From Leptospiraceae bacterium UBA2033 (GTDB lineage: Bacteria; Spirochaetota; Leptospiria; Leptospirales; Leptospiraceae): 13,274 nt of DNA. Within the stretch, counting starts at the first letter, position 1. The number at the start of each line of letters is the position of its first letter. The notes under the pieces were generated by a model, which made no database searches, had not been told where the DNA came from, and saw nothing but the letters and a program-made list of their open reading frames with translations. Positions 1-7,374 of the stretch are shown piece by piece. Both the position numbers and the translations under genes were made by a program. The DNA is taken from the NCBI GenBank assembly GCA_002333425.1, contig DDBL01000167.1:1-13274 (forward strand), in the 5' to 3' direction.

Positions 1-48
1 CTCTCTTTAATTCGACGAATAGGAATAAAAATAGTGCAATTCCAAGAA

Positions 49-72
49 TCTCTGCGTCTCTGTGCCTCTGTG
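49..72. repeat. Tandem triple octamer, tctctgyg-like
   Basis: Three adjacent 8-base units read tctctgcg, tctctgtg and cctctgtg, followed by gc. They lie in the non-coding stretch before the desaturase gene. Short runs of this kind (ctctgcgtctctgtg...) recur between genes in many unrelated bacterial genomes; that is recollection, not something shown here. The function is unknown and there is no sign of coding. The other bases of 1-182 show no gene or RNA that I can support. Confidence 0.45.
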
Positions 73-112
73 GCTAAATATTCTTCTTCTAAATAGGTAA
101 GTTTTTTTCTAA

Positions 113-140
113 TTGCCAAGTAACTAACAGTGTTTTTTAT
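113..140 (+). promoter_or_regulatory. Possible sigma-70-type promoter for the desaturase gene
   Basis: TTGCCA (113-118) and TTTTAT (135-140) are separated by 16 bases. The first matches the -35 consensus at 5 of 6 positions, the second the -10 consensus at 4 of 6. Transcription would begin near 147, giving a leader of about 35 bases. In DNA this AT-rich, such matches arise easily by chance. Confidence 0.22.
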
Positions 141-182
141 GGAAACATCCAAACAGAAATTTACTTTTTACTCAATTAAATC

Positions 183-1247
183 ATGACTCAAACAAATACA
201 CTACCAATCCAACCAACTATTTTGGAAACACATTCATCCAAATCAAAGGAATTTAAACTCAGTGACCTAAAAAATGCTATCCCCGAAGATTTGTTTCAAG
301 GTTCTCTTTCTAAATCCATTTTTTATTTCGTATTCGATTCTTTAGTGATTGTTTCTTTACTTTCTATTGCCCTGTATTTGGACTCGTGGTTATTTTATCC
401 CGTTTATTGGTTTTTGCAGGGAACTTTTTTTTGGGCACTTTTTGTTGTGGGACACGATTGTGGTCACGGATCTTTTTCAAAATACAAATGGGTAAATAAC
501 TTATTCGGGCATTTAGCGCATACTCCTCTATTAGTCCCATTTCATGGTTGGCGGATAAGCCATAGAACCCACCACAACAACACTGGAAATTTAGATAAAG
601 ATGAATCTTGGTATCCTTTATCTGAATCAGAATATCGAAATCTAAATTGGATATCTAAATTTTTGCGTTACAAAGTTTTTTTAATGGTATTTCCACTTTA
701 TCTGTTTGTACGATCTCCCAAAAAAGAAGGTTCTCATTTTTTACCTAACAGCAATTTGTTTACTCCATCCGAAAAAGGTCAAGTTATCACCAGCACAACT
801 CTTTGGTTACTCATGGTTAGCTTCTTAGGTTTTGTGGGATTTCAGTTTGGCTTTCTTAATTTACTGAATCTATATGTCATACCTTATTTTGTTTTTGTTG
901 TCTGGCTTTCCCTTGTTACCTACTTACACCATACAGATACAACTGTTCCTTGGTATAGAACGGCTAATTGGAATTATGTGAAAGGTGCACTTTCAACTAT
1001 TGATAGAACTTATGGAATCTTTGAACCAATTCACCACAATATTGGAACCCATGTAGTACATCATATTTTCTCCAAAATTCCTCACTACAATTTACTCGAA
1101 GCAAATGTTCATCTAAAAAAAGCATTAGGCGACTCTCATATCAGTTCCAATGAATCTCTATGGAAATCGTTTTGGAAAGGATACAAATACTGCCACTTTG
1201 TTCCTGACACGGGAAATACAGTCTTTTATACATCGGACGAGAAGTAA
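183..1247 (+). CDS. Membrane fatty acid desaturase, omega-3/omega-6 (FAD3/DesB-like) type
   Basis: This 354-residue integral membrane di-iron desaturase is expected to introduce a double bond into a fatty acyl chain of membrane lipid or acyl carrier, using O2 and electrons from ferredoxin or a similar donor. All three histidine boxes are intact: HDCGH at 91-95, HRTHH at 127-131 and HVVHH at 290-294. The stretches around them (WRISHRTHHN; DESWYPL at 140-146; TYLHHTD at 246-252; STIDRTYG at 271-278; IPHYNL at 299-304) resemble plant FAD3 and cyanobacterial DesB, so the omega-3/delta-15 branch is the closest match, although regiospecificity cannot be read from sequence. Hydrophobic segments lie near 47-66, 68-90, 203-224 and 228-247. 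The ATG at 183 has no clear ribosome binding site, but it leaves a normal-length N-terminus. lysS begins 45 bases downstream on the same strand and may be cotranscribed. Confidence 0.9.
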   Translation: MTQTNTLPIQPTILETHSSKSKEFKLSDLKNAIPEDLFQGSLSKSIFYFVFDSLVIVSLLSIALYLDSWLFYPVYWFLQGTFFWALFVVGHDCGHGSFSKYKWVNNLFGHLAHTPLLVPFHGWRISHRTHHNNTGNLDKDESWYPLSESEYRNLNWISKFLRYKVFLMVFPLYLFVRSPKKEGSHFLPNSNLFTPSEKGQVITSTTLWLLMVSFLGFVGFQFGFLNLLNLYVIPYFVFVVWLSLVTYLHHTDTTVPWYRTANWNYVKGALSTIDRTYGIFEPIHHNIGTHVVHHIFSKIPHYNLLEANVHLKKALGDSHISSNESLWKSFWKGYKYCHFVPDTGNTVFYTSDEK

Positions 1248-1292
1248 AAATTCCCTTGACTCTAGTCATAAATCCTAAAATTTGCTATTAAT

Positions 1293-2849
1293 ATGAATGA
1301 ACATGAACTAGAGCAAAATGAATTAATCAAACAAAGAATTGAGAAAGTAGAAGATTTAAAAAAACAAGGAATCAACCCCTACCCGATTCGTTTTTTTCCA
1401 GAAAGTTTTTCCAAAGACCTTCTAAACAACTACGCCCTCATAGCCAACGAAAATGAAACACTACAGAGAATGGAAAAAGAAAAAAATCCAGAAGCTGATG
1501 TCTCAAAAGTTCACATCATTCACAAACTCGCAGGTCGTGTTCATTCCAAACGAATCATGGGCAAAGCAAGTTTTGCCCACCTAAAAGATCGTGACGGCAT
1601 AATCCAGTTATACGCTGCGGAAAAAGATCTAGGAAATGAGGGATACCATAATTTTAAAACTCTAGACTTGGGAGATCATATAGGTGTAGAAGGATACTTA
1701 TTTACCACTAAGACTGGAGAGGTTTCGATTCATGTTACTTCCTTCCAGCTTTTAGCAAAATGTATCCGCCCTCTTCCAGTTGCAAAAGAAAAAGACGGTG
1801 TGGTGTTTGACGCATTTAGCGACAAAGAACAACGTTATCGTATGCGCTACGTAGACTTAGTTGTCAACGATCATGTGCGCACAACGTTCATTATGCGCAG
1901 TAAAATTATTTCCGAAATTCGTAACTTCTTAACCAAAGATGGATTTTTAGAAGTAGAAACTCCCATGATGCAACCAATCGCAGGGGGAGCCTCCGCAAAA
2001 CCTTTTGTTACCCACCACAACGCTCTTGATATGCAACTCTATTTAAGAATTGCACCAGAGCTTTATCTCAAGAGACTGATTGTAGGTGGAATGGACAGAG
2101 TATTTGAACTAAATCGTAATTTCAGAAACGAAGGAATTTCCATTAAACACAATCCAGAATTTACCATGATGGAAGCATACATGGCATATGGCGATATGGA
2201 AACAATGCTGAAACTCTGTGAAAGAATGATAGTTCATGTTGCCAATGCAATTGGAAAAGGTCTCAAGTTTAAATACGGTCAGGATAATATTGATTTAACT
2301 CCACCTTGGAATAGAAAGAAGTATGTTGACATCATCAAAGAATATTCTGGAATCGACTTTTCTATTATCAAAACAGTTGAAGAAGCAAAAGAAAAAGCAA
2401 AACAAATTGGTATCAAATCTGAAGAATCTACTTCTATCTGGAAAATTGCAGACGAAGTATTTTCCGAAAAAGTGGAGCCTAATTTGATTCAACCTATATT
2501 CATCACAGATTTCCCAAAAGAACTTTCGCCACTTGCAAAGTCAAGAGAAGATGATCCAAACTATGTAGAACGTTTTGAGCCTTACATTGTAGGACGCGAA
2601 ATCGGGAACGCATTCTCCGAGTTAAACGATCCATTCGATCAAAAAGCTCGCTTCGAAGAACAAGTTAAAATGAGAGAAAGTGGTGATGAAGAAGCATTCA
2701 TGATGGACAACGACTATATCCGTGCTCTTGAGTATGGTATGCCGCCTACCGGTGGACTTGGAATTGGAATTGATAGACTTGTGATGTTACTTACTGATTC
2801 TGCTTCTATTCGGGATACTATCTATTTTCCGCTAATGCGCCCCGAATAG
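1293..2849 (+). CDS. lysS: Lysyl-tRNA synthetase, class II
   Basis: This cytoplasmic enzyme charges tRNA-Lys with lysine using ATP. The 518-residue product is close to the usual 490-510. An N-terminal helix resembles other LysS starts (RIEKVEDLKKQGINPYP near 16-31). An OB-fold anticodon-binding domain covers about 76-160 (LAGRVHSKRIMGKASFAHL). The class II catalytic core follows: motif 1 around 218-226 (FLEVETPMM), the GGASAKPFVTHHN loop at 231-243, motif 2 with FRNEGISIKHNPEFT at 277-291, and motif 3 with GLGIGIDRLVMLL at 488-500. All core elements look intact, so it should be functional. A region at about 48-70 is somewhat longer than in E. coli or Bacillus LysS. The ATG at 1293 has only AT-rich sequence before it and no clear Shine-Dalgarno site, but the N-terminus fits the family. 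It converges on scoB, with a palindromic element between them. Confidence 0.97.
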   Translation: MNEHELEQNELIKQRIEKVEDLKKQGINPYPIRFFPESFSKDLLNNYALIANENETLQRMEKEKNPEADVSKVHIIHKLAGRVHSKRIMGKASFAHLKDRDGIIQLYAAEKDLGNEGYHNFKTLDLGDHIGVEGYLFTTKTGEVSIHVTSFQLLAKCIRPLPVAKEKDGVVFDAFSDKEQRYRMRYVDLVVNDHVRTTFIMRSKIISEIRNFLTKDGFLEVETPMMQPIAGGASAKPFVTHHNALDMQLYLRIAPELYLKRLIVGGMDRVFELNRNFRNEGISIKHNPEFTMMEAYMAYGDMETMLKLCERMIVHVANAIGKGLKFKYGQDNIDLTPPWNRKKYVDIIKEYSGIDFSIIKTVEEAKEKAKQIGIKSEESTSIWKIADEVFSEKVEPNLIQPIFITDFPKELSPLAKSREDDPNYVERFEPYIVGREIGNAFSELNDPFDQKARFEEQVKMRESGDEEAFMMDNDYIRALEYGMPPTGGLGIGIDRLVMLLTDSASIRDTIYFPLMRPE

Positions 2850-2863
2850 TTTTTGATTTGTAT

Positions 2864-2955
2864 TAGAGTTGTTGAAAAATTAGAGAATGAATAAGTTTCA
2901 CCCACGCCCCGCGCGGGTGAAATCACTGTCTCTGTTCTATTTTTCAACAACTCTA
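2864..2955. mobile_element. 92-bp element with perfect 17-bp terminal inverted repeats (MITE-like)
   Basis: TAGAGTTGTTGAAAAAT at 2864-2880 is the exact reverse complement of 2939-2955. If the outermost TA at each end is taken as a duplicated target, the element proper is 2866-2953 (88 bp, 15-bp inverted ends), which would suit a TA-targeting transposase of the IS630/Tc1-mariner type. The interior is non-coding and holds a GC-rich hairpin. It fills the 114-bp gap between the converging ends of lysS and scoB, so it may also stop transcription from both sides. No transposase is present. The inverted repeat is certain; the mobile origin is inference. A long bidirectional terminator is the main alternative. 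Confidence 0.55.
2896..2922. terminator. GC-rich hairpin, possible bidirectional terminator core
   Basis: TTTCACCC (2896-2903) pairs with GGGTGAAA (2915-2922) across an 11-base loop. The overlapping 10-base palindrome CCCGCGCGGG (2908-2917) offers an alternative fold. It is strikingly GC-rich for this genome and lies between convergent genes. Neither strand has a T-run directly after the stem, so a classical intrinsic terminator is not fully met. The larger 17-bp outer stem (2864-2955) may take part. Confidence 0.35.
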
Positions 2956-2963
2956 TTTAAGTT

Positions 2964-3626
2964 CTAAGACCCTGTTTTAATTACAGTGAGTGAATTACTC
3001 ACTAAAAATTCTGCCTCGGTCTTAGAGCGAATATCCACTACAGTTACATCTTCAGATCTTTCGGTTAATACTAGTTTGCCGTTTTGAATCTCAAAAACTC
3101 CAAACTCAGTCACAACCATATTCACACACTTCATACCGGTCAGAGGAAGAGAACATTTCTTTAAAAGTTTTGATTTTCCATCTTTGCTTGTGTGTTCCAT
3201 TACGACTACTACTCGTTTGGCGCCCCCCACTAAATCCATCGCTCCCCCCATTCCTTTTACCATTTTACCTGGAATCATCCAGTTGGCTAGATCTCCTTCT
3301 TCAGAAACTTCCATTGCACCAAGTATTGTAAGATCAATATGTCCACCTCGAATCATTCCAAACGAATCCGCCGAAGAAAAATAGGAAGCTCCAGGAAGTG
3401 CGGTTACTGTCTGTTTGCCGGCGTTGATTAAATCAGCATCTTCTGTTCCTGCTTTAGGAAATTGCCCAAGTCCCAAAAGTCCATTTTCAGATTGTAAAAT
3501 AACGTCCATCTCAGGTGAAATGTAATTAGCCACAAGAGTTGGCATTCCGATTCCAAGGTTTACATAGTAACCTGGTTTTACTTCCTTGGCAACACGTTTG
3601 ATTTGTTCTTCTTTTGTAAGTGGCAT
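2964..3626 (-). CDS. scoB: 3-oxoacid CoA-transferase, subunit B
   Basis: This 220-residue beta subunit of a succinyl-CoA:3-ketoacid (acetoacetate) CoA-transferase moves CoA from a donor acyl-CoA to acetoacetate or a related 3-oxoacid, linking fatty-acid breakdown to acetyl-CoA supply. The catalytic glutamate is E47 in the SENG motif (46-49), followed by the usual LLGLG. Other family hallmarks are NLGIGMPTLVANYI at 23-36, the GGAMDLVGGAKRVVVVMEH block near 127-145, and CVNMVVTEFGVF near 167-178. The length matches ScoB/AtoA proteins. The ATG begins at the base directly after the scoA stop codon, and an AAGGA at 3638-3642 lies 11 bases upstream, so the two subunits should be translated together in equal amounts. 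AtoA-type substrate range cannot be excluded. Confidence 0.93.
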   Translation of the reverse strand: MPLTKEEQIKRVAKEVKPGYYVNLGIGMPTLVANYISPEMDVILQSENGLLGLGQFPKAGTEDADLINAGKQTVTALPGASYFSSADSFGMIRGGHIDLTILGAMEVSEEGDLANWMIPGKMVKGMGGAMDLVGGAKRVVVVMEHTSKDGKSKLLKKCSLPLTGMKCVNMVVTEFGVFEIQNGKLVLTERSEDVTVVDIRSKTEAEFLVSNSLTVIKTGS

Positions 3627-4316
3627 TTAACTTACCGTCCTTCGTTCAATTCTTTTTTCGTAGTTTTCCCCTTGGAAAATTCTTTGTACATAAATTCCAG
3701 GTGTGTGAATTTGGTCTGGATCTAACTCTCCGATTTCTACTAGTTCTTCTACTTCGGCGATTGTGATTTTGCCTGCTGTTGCCATCATCGGATTGAAGTT
3801 ACGCGCTGTTTTGCGATAGATCAAATTTCCTGCTTTATCACCTTTCCAAGCTTTCACGATTGCAAAATCAGCAGTCAAAGCTCTCTCTAAAATATAAACA
3901 CGACCGTTAAATTCTTTCGTTTCCTTTCCTTCGGCAATCAGAGTTCCAACTCCAGTGGGTGTGTAAAATCCAGGAATTCCAGCTCCTCCTGCTCTGATTC
4001 TTTCTGCTAAAGTGCCTTGCGGATTTAATTCTACTTCTAAACTTCCATCTAAAAATTGTTTTTCGAAGGTTTTATTTTCTCCCACATAACTAGAAATCAT
4101 CTTTTTTATTTGGTGATTTTTAAGTAAAATTCCTAAACCGAAATCATCCACACCACAATTATTGGAAATTACAGTTAGTTGTTTGATTTCTGATTCAAAA
4201 AGAGCTTGAATCGAATTCTCGGGAATTCCACAAAGACCAAACCCGCCAACCATCAAAGTCATTCCATTTTGGATTCCCTGAATCGCTTCTTTTGCATTTG
4301 TAACGGTCTTATTCAA
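3627..4316 (-). CDS. scoA: 3-oxoacid CoA-transferase, subunit A (TTG start)
   Basis: This is the alpha subunit partner of the adjacent scoB product. The protein (229 residues with the start chosen here) opens with NKTVTNAKEAIQGIQNGMTL followed by MVGGFGLCGIPENSI, the standard N-terminus of ScoA/AtoD proteins. ISNNCGVDDFGLG, GAGIPGFYTPTGVGT and RKTARNFNPMMATAGK, further along the chain, are also typical. The open frame extends upstream to another TTG at 4373, but that adds 19 hydrophobic residues absent from the family. The TTG at 4316-4314 has AAGGA (4325-4329) eight bases before it, which decides the start. The gene is first of a two-gene operon, divergent from the cyclic-nucleotide-fold gene across about 98 bp. 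Confidence 0.92.
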   Translation of the reverse strand: MNKTVTNAKEAIQGIQNGMTLMVGGFGLCGIPENSIQALFESEIKQLTVISNNCGVDDFGLGILLKNHQIKKMISSYVGENKTFEKQFLDGSLEVELNPQGTLAERIRAGGAGIPGFYTPTGVGTLIAEGKETKEFNGRVYILERALTADFAIVKAWKGDKAGNLIYRKTARNFNPMMATAGKITIAEVEELVEIGELDPDQIHTPGIYVQRIFQGENYEKRIERRTVS

Positions 4317-4324
4317 AAAATTTA

Positions 4325-4329
4325 TCCTT
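4325..4329 (-). promoter_or_regulatory. Ribosome binding site deciding the scoA TTG start
   Basis: On the minus strand AAGGA sits eight bases before the TTG at 4316. It is one of the few clear Shine-Dalgarno sites in the window, and it lies inside the reading frame of the longer upstream-start alternative, which argues against that alternative. Confidence 0.65.
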
Positions 4330-4363
4330 ATTATTTTAGAATTTATCGACAATAAAAAAAGGA

Positions 4364-4393
4364 TTGTTTCCAATAGATAATCTTATTTATATT
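4364..4393 (+). promoter_or_regulatory. Possible promoter for the cyclic-nucleotide-fold gene
   Basis: TTGTTT (4364-4369) and TATATT (4388-4393) are 18 bases apart in the divergent spacer before the gene at 4415. Transcription would start near 4400, leaving a very short leader, in keeping with the lack of a Shine-Dalgarno site there. The match is weak and the region is very AT-rich. Confidence 0.2.
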
Positions 4394-4414
4394 GTTTAGA
4401 TACTAACTAAATAT

Positions 4415-6940
4415 ATGCCAATAGATACAAGTAAAGTAAACCAAAAAATATCCGTTCCAACAGGACAAGTTATATTTGAAGAAGGATCTTCTAGTAATTC
4501 TTTAAATATAATTCACGAAGGTGCATTCTTAATTGAAAAAAAGATCAATGGTGTAAATGTTCCTCTGTTACAAATTGCTGGAAAGAACTTAACCCCTGGA
4601 GTCATTAGCCTTTTTACAACAGGTCGTTATCCCTTCACAATAAAGACTGTGCAGGACTCCATCATCTCTACCTATCAGGTAAATGGATCTAGCATACGAA
4701 AAACAATCCAAGGCAAAGTTTCTATTGGTATCATGACTGCTCGAACTCTTTTGCGAGAGATTTTAGAGATTTTCAAAAAAGCAAACGCCCTTCAATCTCT
4801 GAATTCTAAAGTCACTAAGTTAAATGATAATTTATCTCTTTGTTATTTTCTCCTTGAACCTTCTGTGTTTCCGGGCGTTGATCCAACGAACTACAATTAC
4901 AATCCCGAATTTGAAATGCAAACCGATCCAGTTTTGCGTTTAACGAGAGAAAATTTAAGTAATTTCATCGAAAGTGGTGGATTACTTCCCGAATTCGCAA
5001 GCCTAGCTTTTTTAAATGATGACCATCACGAATTACTAAAAAAAGAATATCTTGAAGAAGTCGATTTAGATGATACAGAATTTTTATTCATCAAAAAGAT
5101 TCTTTCAGCAGATCCAGCGATTAATACTCCGTTATTTGAATCAGATGTATCCATTATCATTCATATCTGCGAAAAACTTTCTAGCGTATATGCAAGATTA
5201 TTAGAAATTCTAGAAGAAAGTATTACCTCTGTATTAGAGAATTTAGGAACTCTTTGCGGAAGAGACAATAGTCTCCTTGAAAAATACAATTTAATGCTCG
5301 AAGTAATGGACACAGGAATCAGTGACCAAAAACCAGAAACGCTAATTCCAATTACAGAATCGATGCATGACCAAATAGGAAGATATTTACAGAGTTATAG
5401 AAATATATTCTACAAAGAATTCCAAGGACTCTCTTCTAATTTTAACGCATTCAAACAAATTTCGCAAAAACTCCAAACAAACCTAAAACCAGAAGATGAC
5501 ATTTTAGACATCCTCGATTCCACACAACCAATTCGTACTGGGCTCGATATGGATGCAATGAAAAAGGAAATGGAAAATTCAGGCAGTAAAATTCTAAACT
5601 TTGTAAAACTCCCGCCTGAACAAATTAAAGAATTTTCTTCTTTGCTTCTCAAATTAAAGACAATGTCAAATCCATTAGATCCAGAAAGTGATGCTCGGAA
5701 AATTAGGAAAAATATTGCTAAGACCTATTGGGAAGTGTATGACGCTTGTTTCTTAAAATACCAAGCTAATAAAAATGTTCCTAAACAAGTTGAAATGATG
5801 CTTAACTTTGGTTTTTTTGATGAGACATTGTTAGAACCTTCTCAGTTAGCATATCTATATACATTTAATGATACATCCCAGTCACGAAGAGATATTCCAA
5901 TTCACACAGGAATGGAGTGGCTTGAACAAATTTACAATAAAAAGATCACTACATCGCTCGACGAAATGGGACAAACCTATTTCGACAAAATCAAACTTGA
6001 ATCAAAGGAAATAGTATACAAAAGAGAAAGTGATATTCCGGCAAGCATTGATAATGGAGTAAATCGTTTTAAATATGAAATGCACGCAATGTACCAACCT
6101 AACGTGCGGCTAACTACTGGTAACCCGGCAACTCATTTACCAATTTTAACTAAATATCATATTACAATTCCTTTAGACAAATGTGCTGTTACAAAAAGAA
6201 TTCTAAGTGATACGATTGAATCTATTTTACAAACAGACTATACTGCATTTAATCGAGAGATTGTTTATAACGATGAACAAAGTGGAATCCGAAAAGAATT
6301 CGTTCAAAGAAGTATTATTCCTGATTTTATTTTGGTTCCATCTCTTGGCGGAAAGGTAATGATGTGGCAAGATCTATCTATCCTACGTGGAAATGGATCC
6401 AAGGAAAGCCGTGGTCGAATTATACTTCCTCTATTTGCAAATGGCGATATAAAAACCATGATGTTAGAAGCAATAGCTGCATTTAGATGGGAACTTTGTA
6501 AAAACATTCTCGGACCTGATTGGAATAATCCGGGTATACCGTCAATTACCTCCGAATACATGGACTATATTCAATTCTACAAAAAAAGCAAAGATTTGTC
6601 TATAGAACTCAAAGAAAAAATCTCTACCGAATTTAAACGATTTAGAACAGATAGAGATAAATTCGTAAATGATTACCTTGCCTGGATTCGTTATGAGTCA
6701 GAAGGTATACAACGATTAAACCGTGTTGTGCGTGGAATTTTTTATAAACATATTCCGTTTCAAAAAGATATTCGTGATAAAGTATCTAAACTTCCTGCGT
6801 ATGCAGATATGCACAATCGGTTTACCAACATACGAAATAGACAGTTTAAAGAATTTGAAAACCGTTATAAAAAATATGCGACGGCTGATGGTAGATTACC
6901 GCAAGTCCTTCAGGAAAATTTAGATTTTTATAAAATTTGA
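4415..6940 (+). CDS. Large protein with N-terminal cyclic-nucleotide-binding-like domain
   Basis: This 841-residue protein is probably cytoplasmic (no signal peptide or membrane segment seen). Residues about 8-125 have the cNMP-binding (CAP-family) beta-roll pattern: VPTGQVIFEEGSSSNSLNIIHEGAF, then a strand-loop-strand, ending in a helix near 103-122. The phosphate-binding cassette is unorthodox: PGVISLFTTGRYPFTI at 61-76 lacks the usual FGE start and has Tyr72 where the cassette arginine normally lies, with Arg71 one place earlier, so nucleotide binding is doubtful. I recognise no other domain. Residues 125-540 look largely helical, and the C-terminal part (about 540-841) has conserved-looking blocks such as PDFILVPSLGGKVMMWQD (636-653) and LEAIAAFRWELCKNILGPDW (684-703). 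A regulatory or scaffold role is possible but unproven. The start ATG has no clear ribosome binding site. The next gene begins within a few bases of the stop, implying cotranscription. Confidence 0.8.
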   Translation: MPIDTSKVNQKISVPTGQVIFEEGSSSNSLNIIHEGAFLIEKKINGVNVPLLQIAGKNLTPGVISLFTTGRYPFTIKTVQDSIISTYQVNGSSIRKTIQGKVSIGIMTARTLLREILEIFKKANALQSLNSKVTKLNDNLSLCYFLLEPSVFPGVDPTNYNYNPEFEMQTDPVLRLTRENLSNFIESGGLLPEFASLAFLNDDHHELLKKEYLEEVDLDDTEFLFIKKILSADPAINTPLFESDVSIIIHICEKLSSVYARLLEILEESITSVLENLGTLCGRDNSLLEKYNLMLEVMDTGISDQKPETLIPITESMHDQIGRYLQSYRNIFYKEFQGLSSNFNAFKQISQKLQTNLKPEDDILDILDSTQPIRTGLDMDAMKKEMENSGSKILNFVKLPPEQIKEFSSLLLKLKTMSNPLDPESDARKIRKNIAKTYWEVYDACFLKYQANKNVPKQVEMMLNFGFFDETLLEPSQLAYLYTFNDTSQSRRDIPIHTGMEWLEQIYNKKITTSLDEMGQTYFDKIKLESKEIVYKRESDIPASIDNGVNRFKYEMHAMYQPNVRLTTGNPATHLPILTKYHITIPLDKCAVTKRILSDTIESILQTDYTAFNREIVYNDEQSGIRKEFVQRSIIPDFILVPSLGGKVMMWQDLSILRGNGSKESRGRIILPLFANGDIKTMMLEAIAAFRWELCKNILGPDWNNPGIPSITSEYMDYIQFYKKSKDLSIELKEKISTEFKRFRTDRDKFVNDYLAWIRYESEGIQRLNRVVRGIFYKHIPFQKDIRDKVSKLPAYADMHNRFTNIRNRQFKEFENRYKKYATADGRLPQVLQENLDFYKI

Positions 6941-6945
6941 TTTCT

Positions 6946-7374
6946 ATGAATAGTTTAGAATTTTCTAAGAGAATAGAAACTTCGAGAATTCTTTACACCG
7001 CTCAAATCACTAGAGAGTTAGATGTAACAATTGCAGCGGTTAATTTTATTTTTCTAAAAGACACACTTACTACAGTTGAATTTAATTCTTATCTTCTGGG
7101 TATAACTAAGTATTCTCTAATTGATAAAAAATTTTATGGGAATACTTGGGAGTCTGAAACAGATGCAAAAGCAATATCTAACCTAAATTATCATTATACT
7201 AGCATTGGATTAAATGGGGAAGCAAACGAAGAAACGAATCAGAAAATTTTCAATGCTGTCATGAATCAAACTAACAATAGCCAATTAAAGGAATTGATAA
7301 CAAAAGTCATCAACCTAGAACCTAATATCGAATTAGCAGTAAAAGAATTCTTCCAAGAAAAACTACAAAACTAA
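6946..7374 (+). CDS. Hypothetical protein, partner of the upstream 841-residue gene
   Basis: I do not recognise this small protein (142 residues from ATG 6946). No signal peptide, membrane helix or metal motif is visible. The N-terminal half has alternating hydrophobic stretches (ITRELDVTIAAVNFIFLKDTL) and the C-terminal half is polar with predicted helices (LKELITKVINLEPNIELAVKEFF). A TTG at 6937 would add three residues and overlap the upstream stop as TTGA; the ATG at 6946 seems simpler, but neither has a good Shine-Dalgarno site. Close linkage to the large cyclic-nucleotide-fold gene suggests joint expression and perhaps a shared task. Its stop codon overlaps the stop of the convergent minus-strand gene by three bases. 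Confidence 0.7.
   Translation: MNSLEFSKRIETSRILYTAQITRELDVTIAAVNFIFLKDTLTTVEFNSYLLGITKYSLIDKKFYGNTWESETDAKAISNLNYHYTSIGLNGEANEETNQKIFNAVMNQTNNSQLKELITKVINLEPNIELAVKEFFQEKLQN

Noticed and set aside
1256..1291. Promoter for lysS (TTGACT with TAAAAT or TATTAA)
   Set aside because: The spacings are 14 and 24 bases, outside the usual 16-18, and the second would place the start of transcription inside the coding region.
2295..2492. Minus-strand open frame within lysS, and similar antisense frames in scoB, the 841-residue gene and the 227-residue gene
   Set aside because: All are shadows of genes with clear protein-level conservation or coherent coding, and their translations are low-complexity or featureless.
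3627..4373. Longer scoA with start at TTG 4373
   Set aside because: It adds residues not found in the family, and the internal TTG at 4316 has a clear AAGGA site.
6937..6945. TTG start overlapping the stop of the 841-residue gene
   Set aside because: It is possible through TTGA coupling, but an ATG follows three codons later and no Shine-Dalgarno site favours the TTG. The difference is only three residues.
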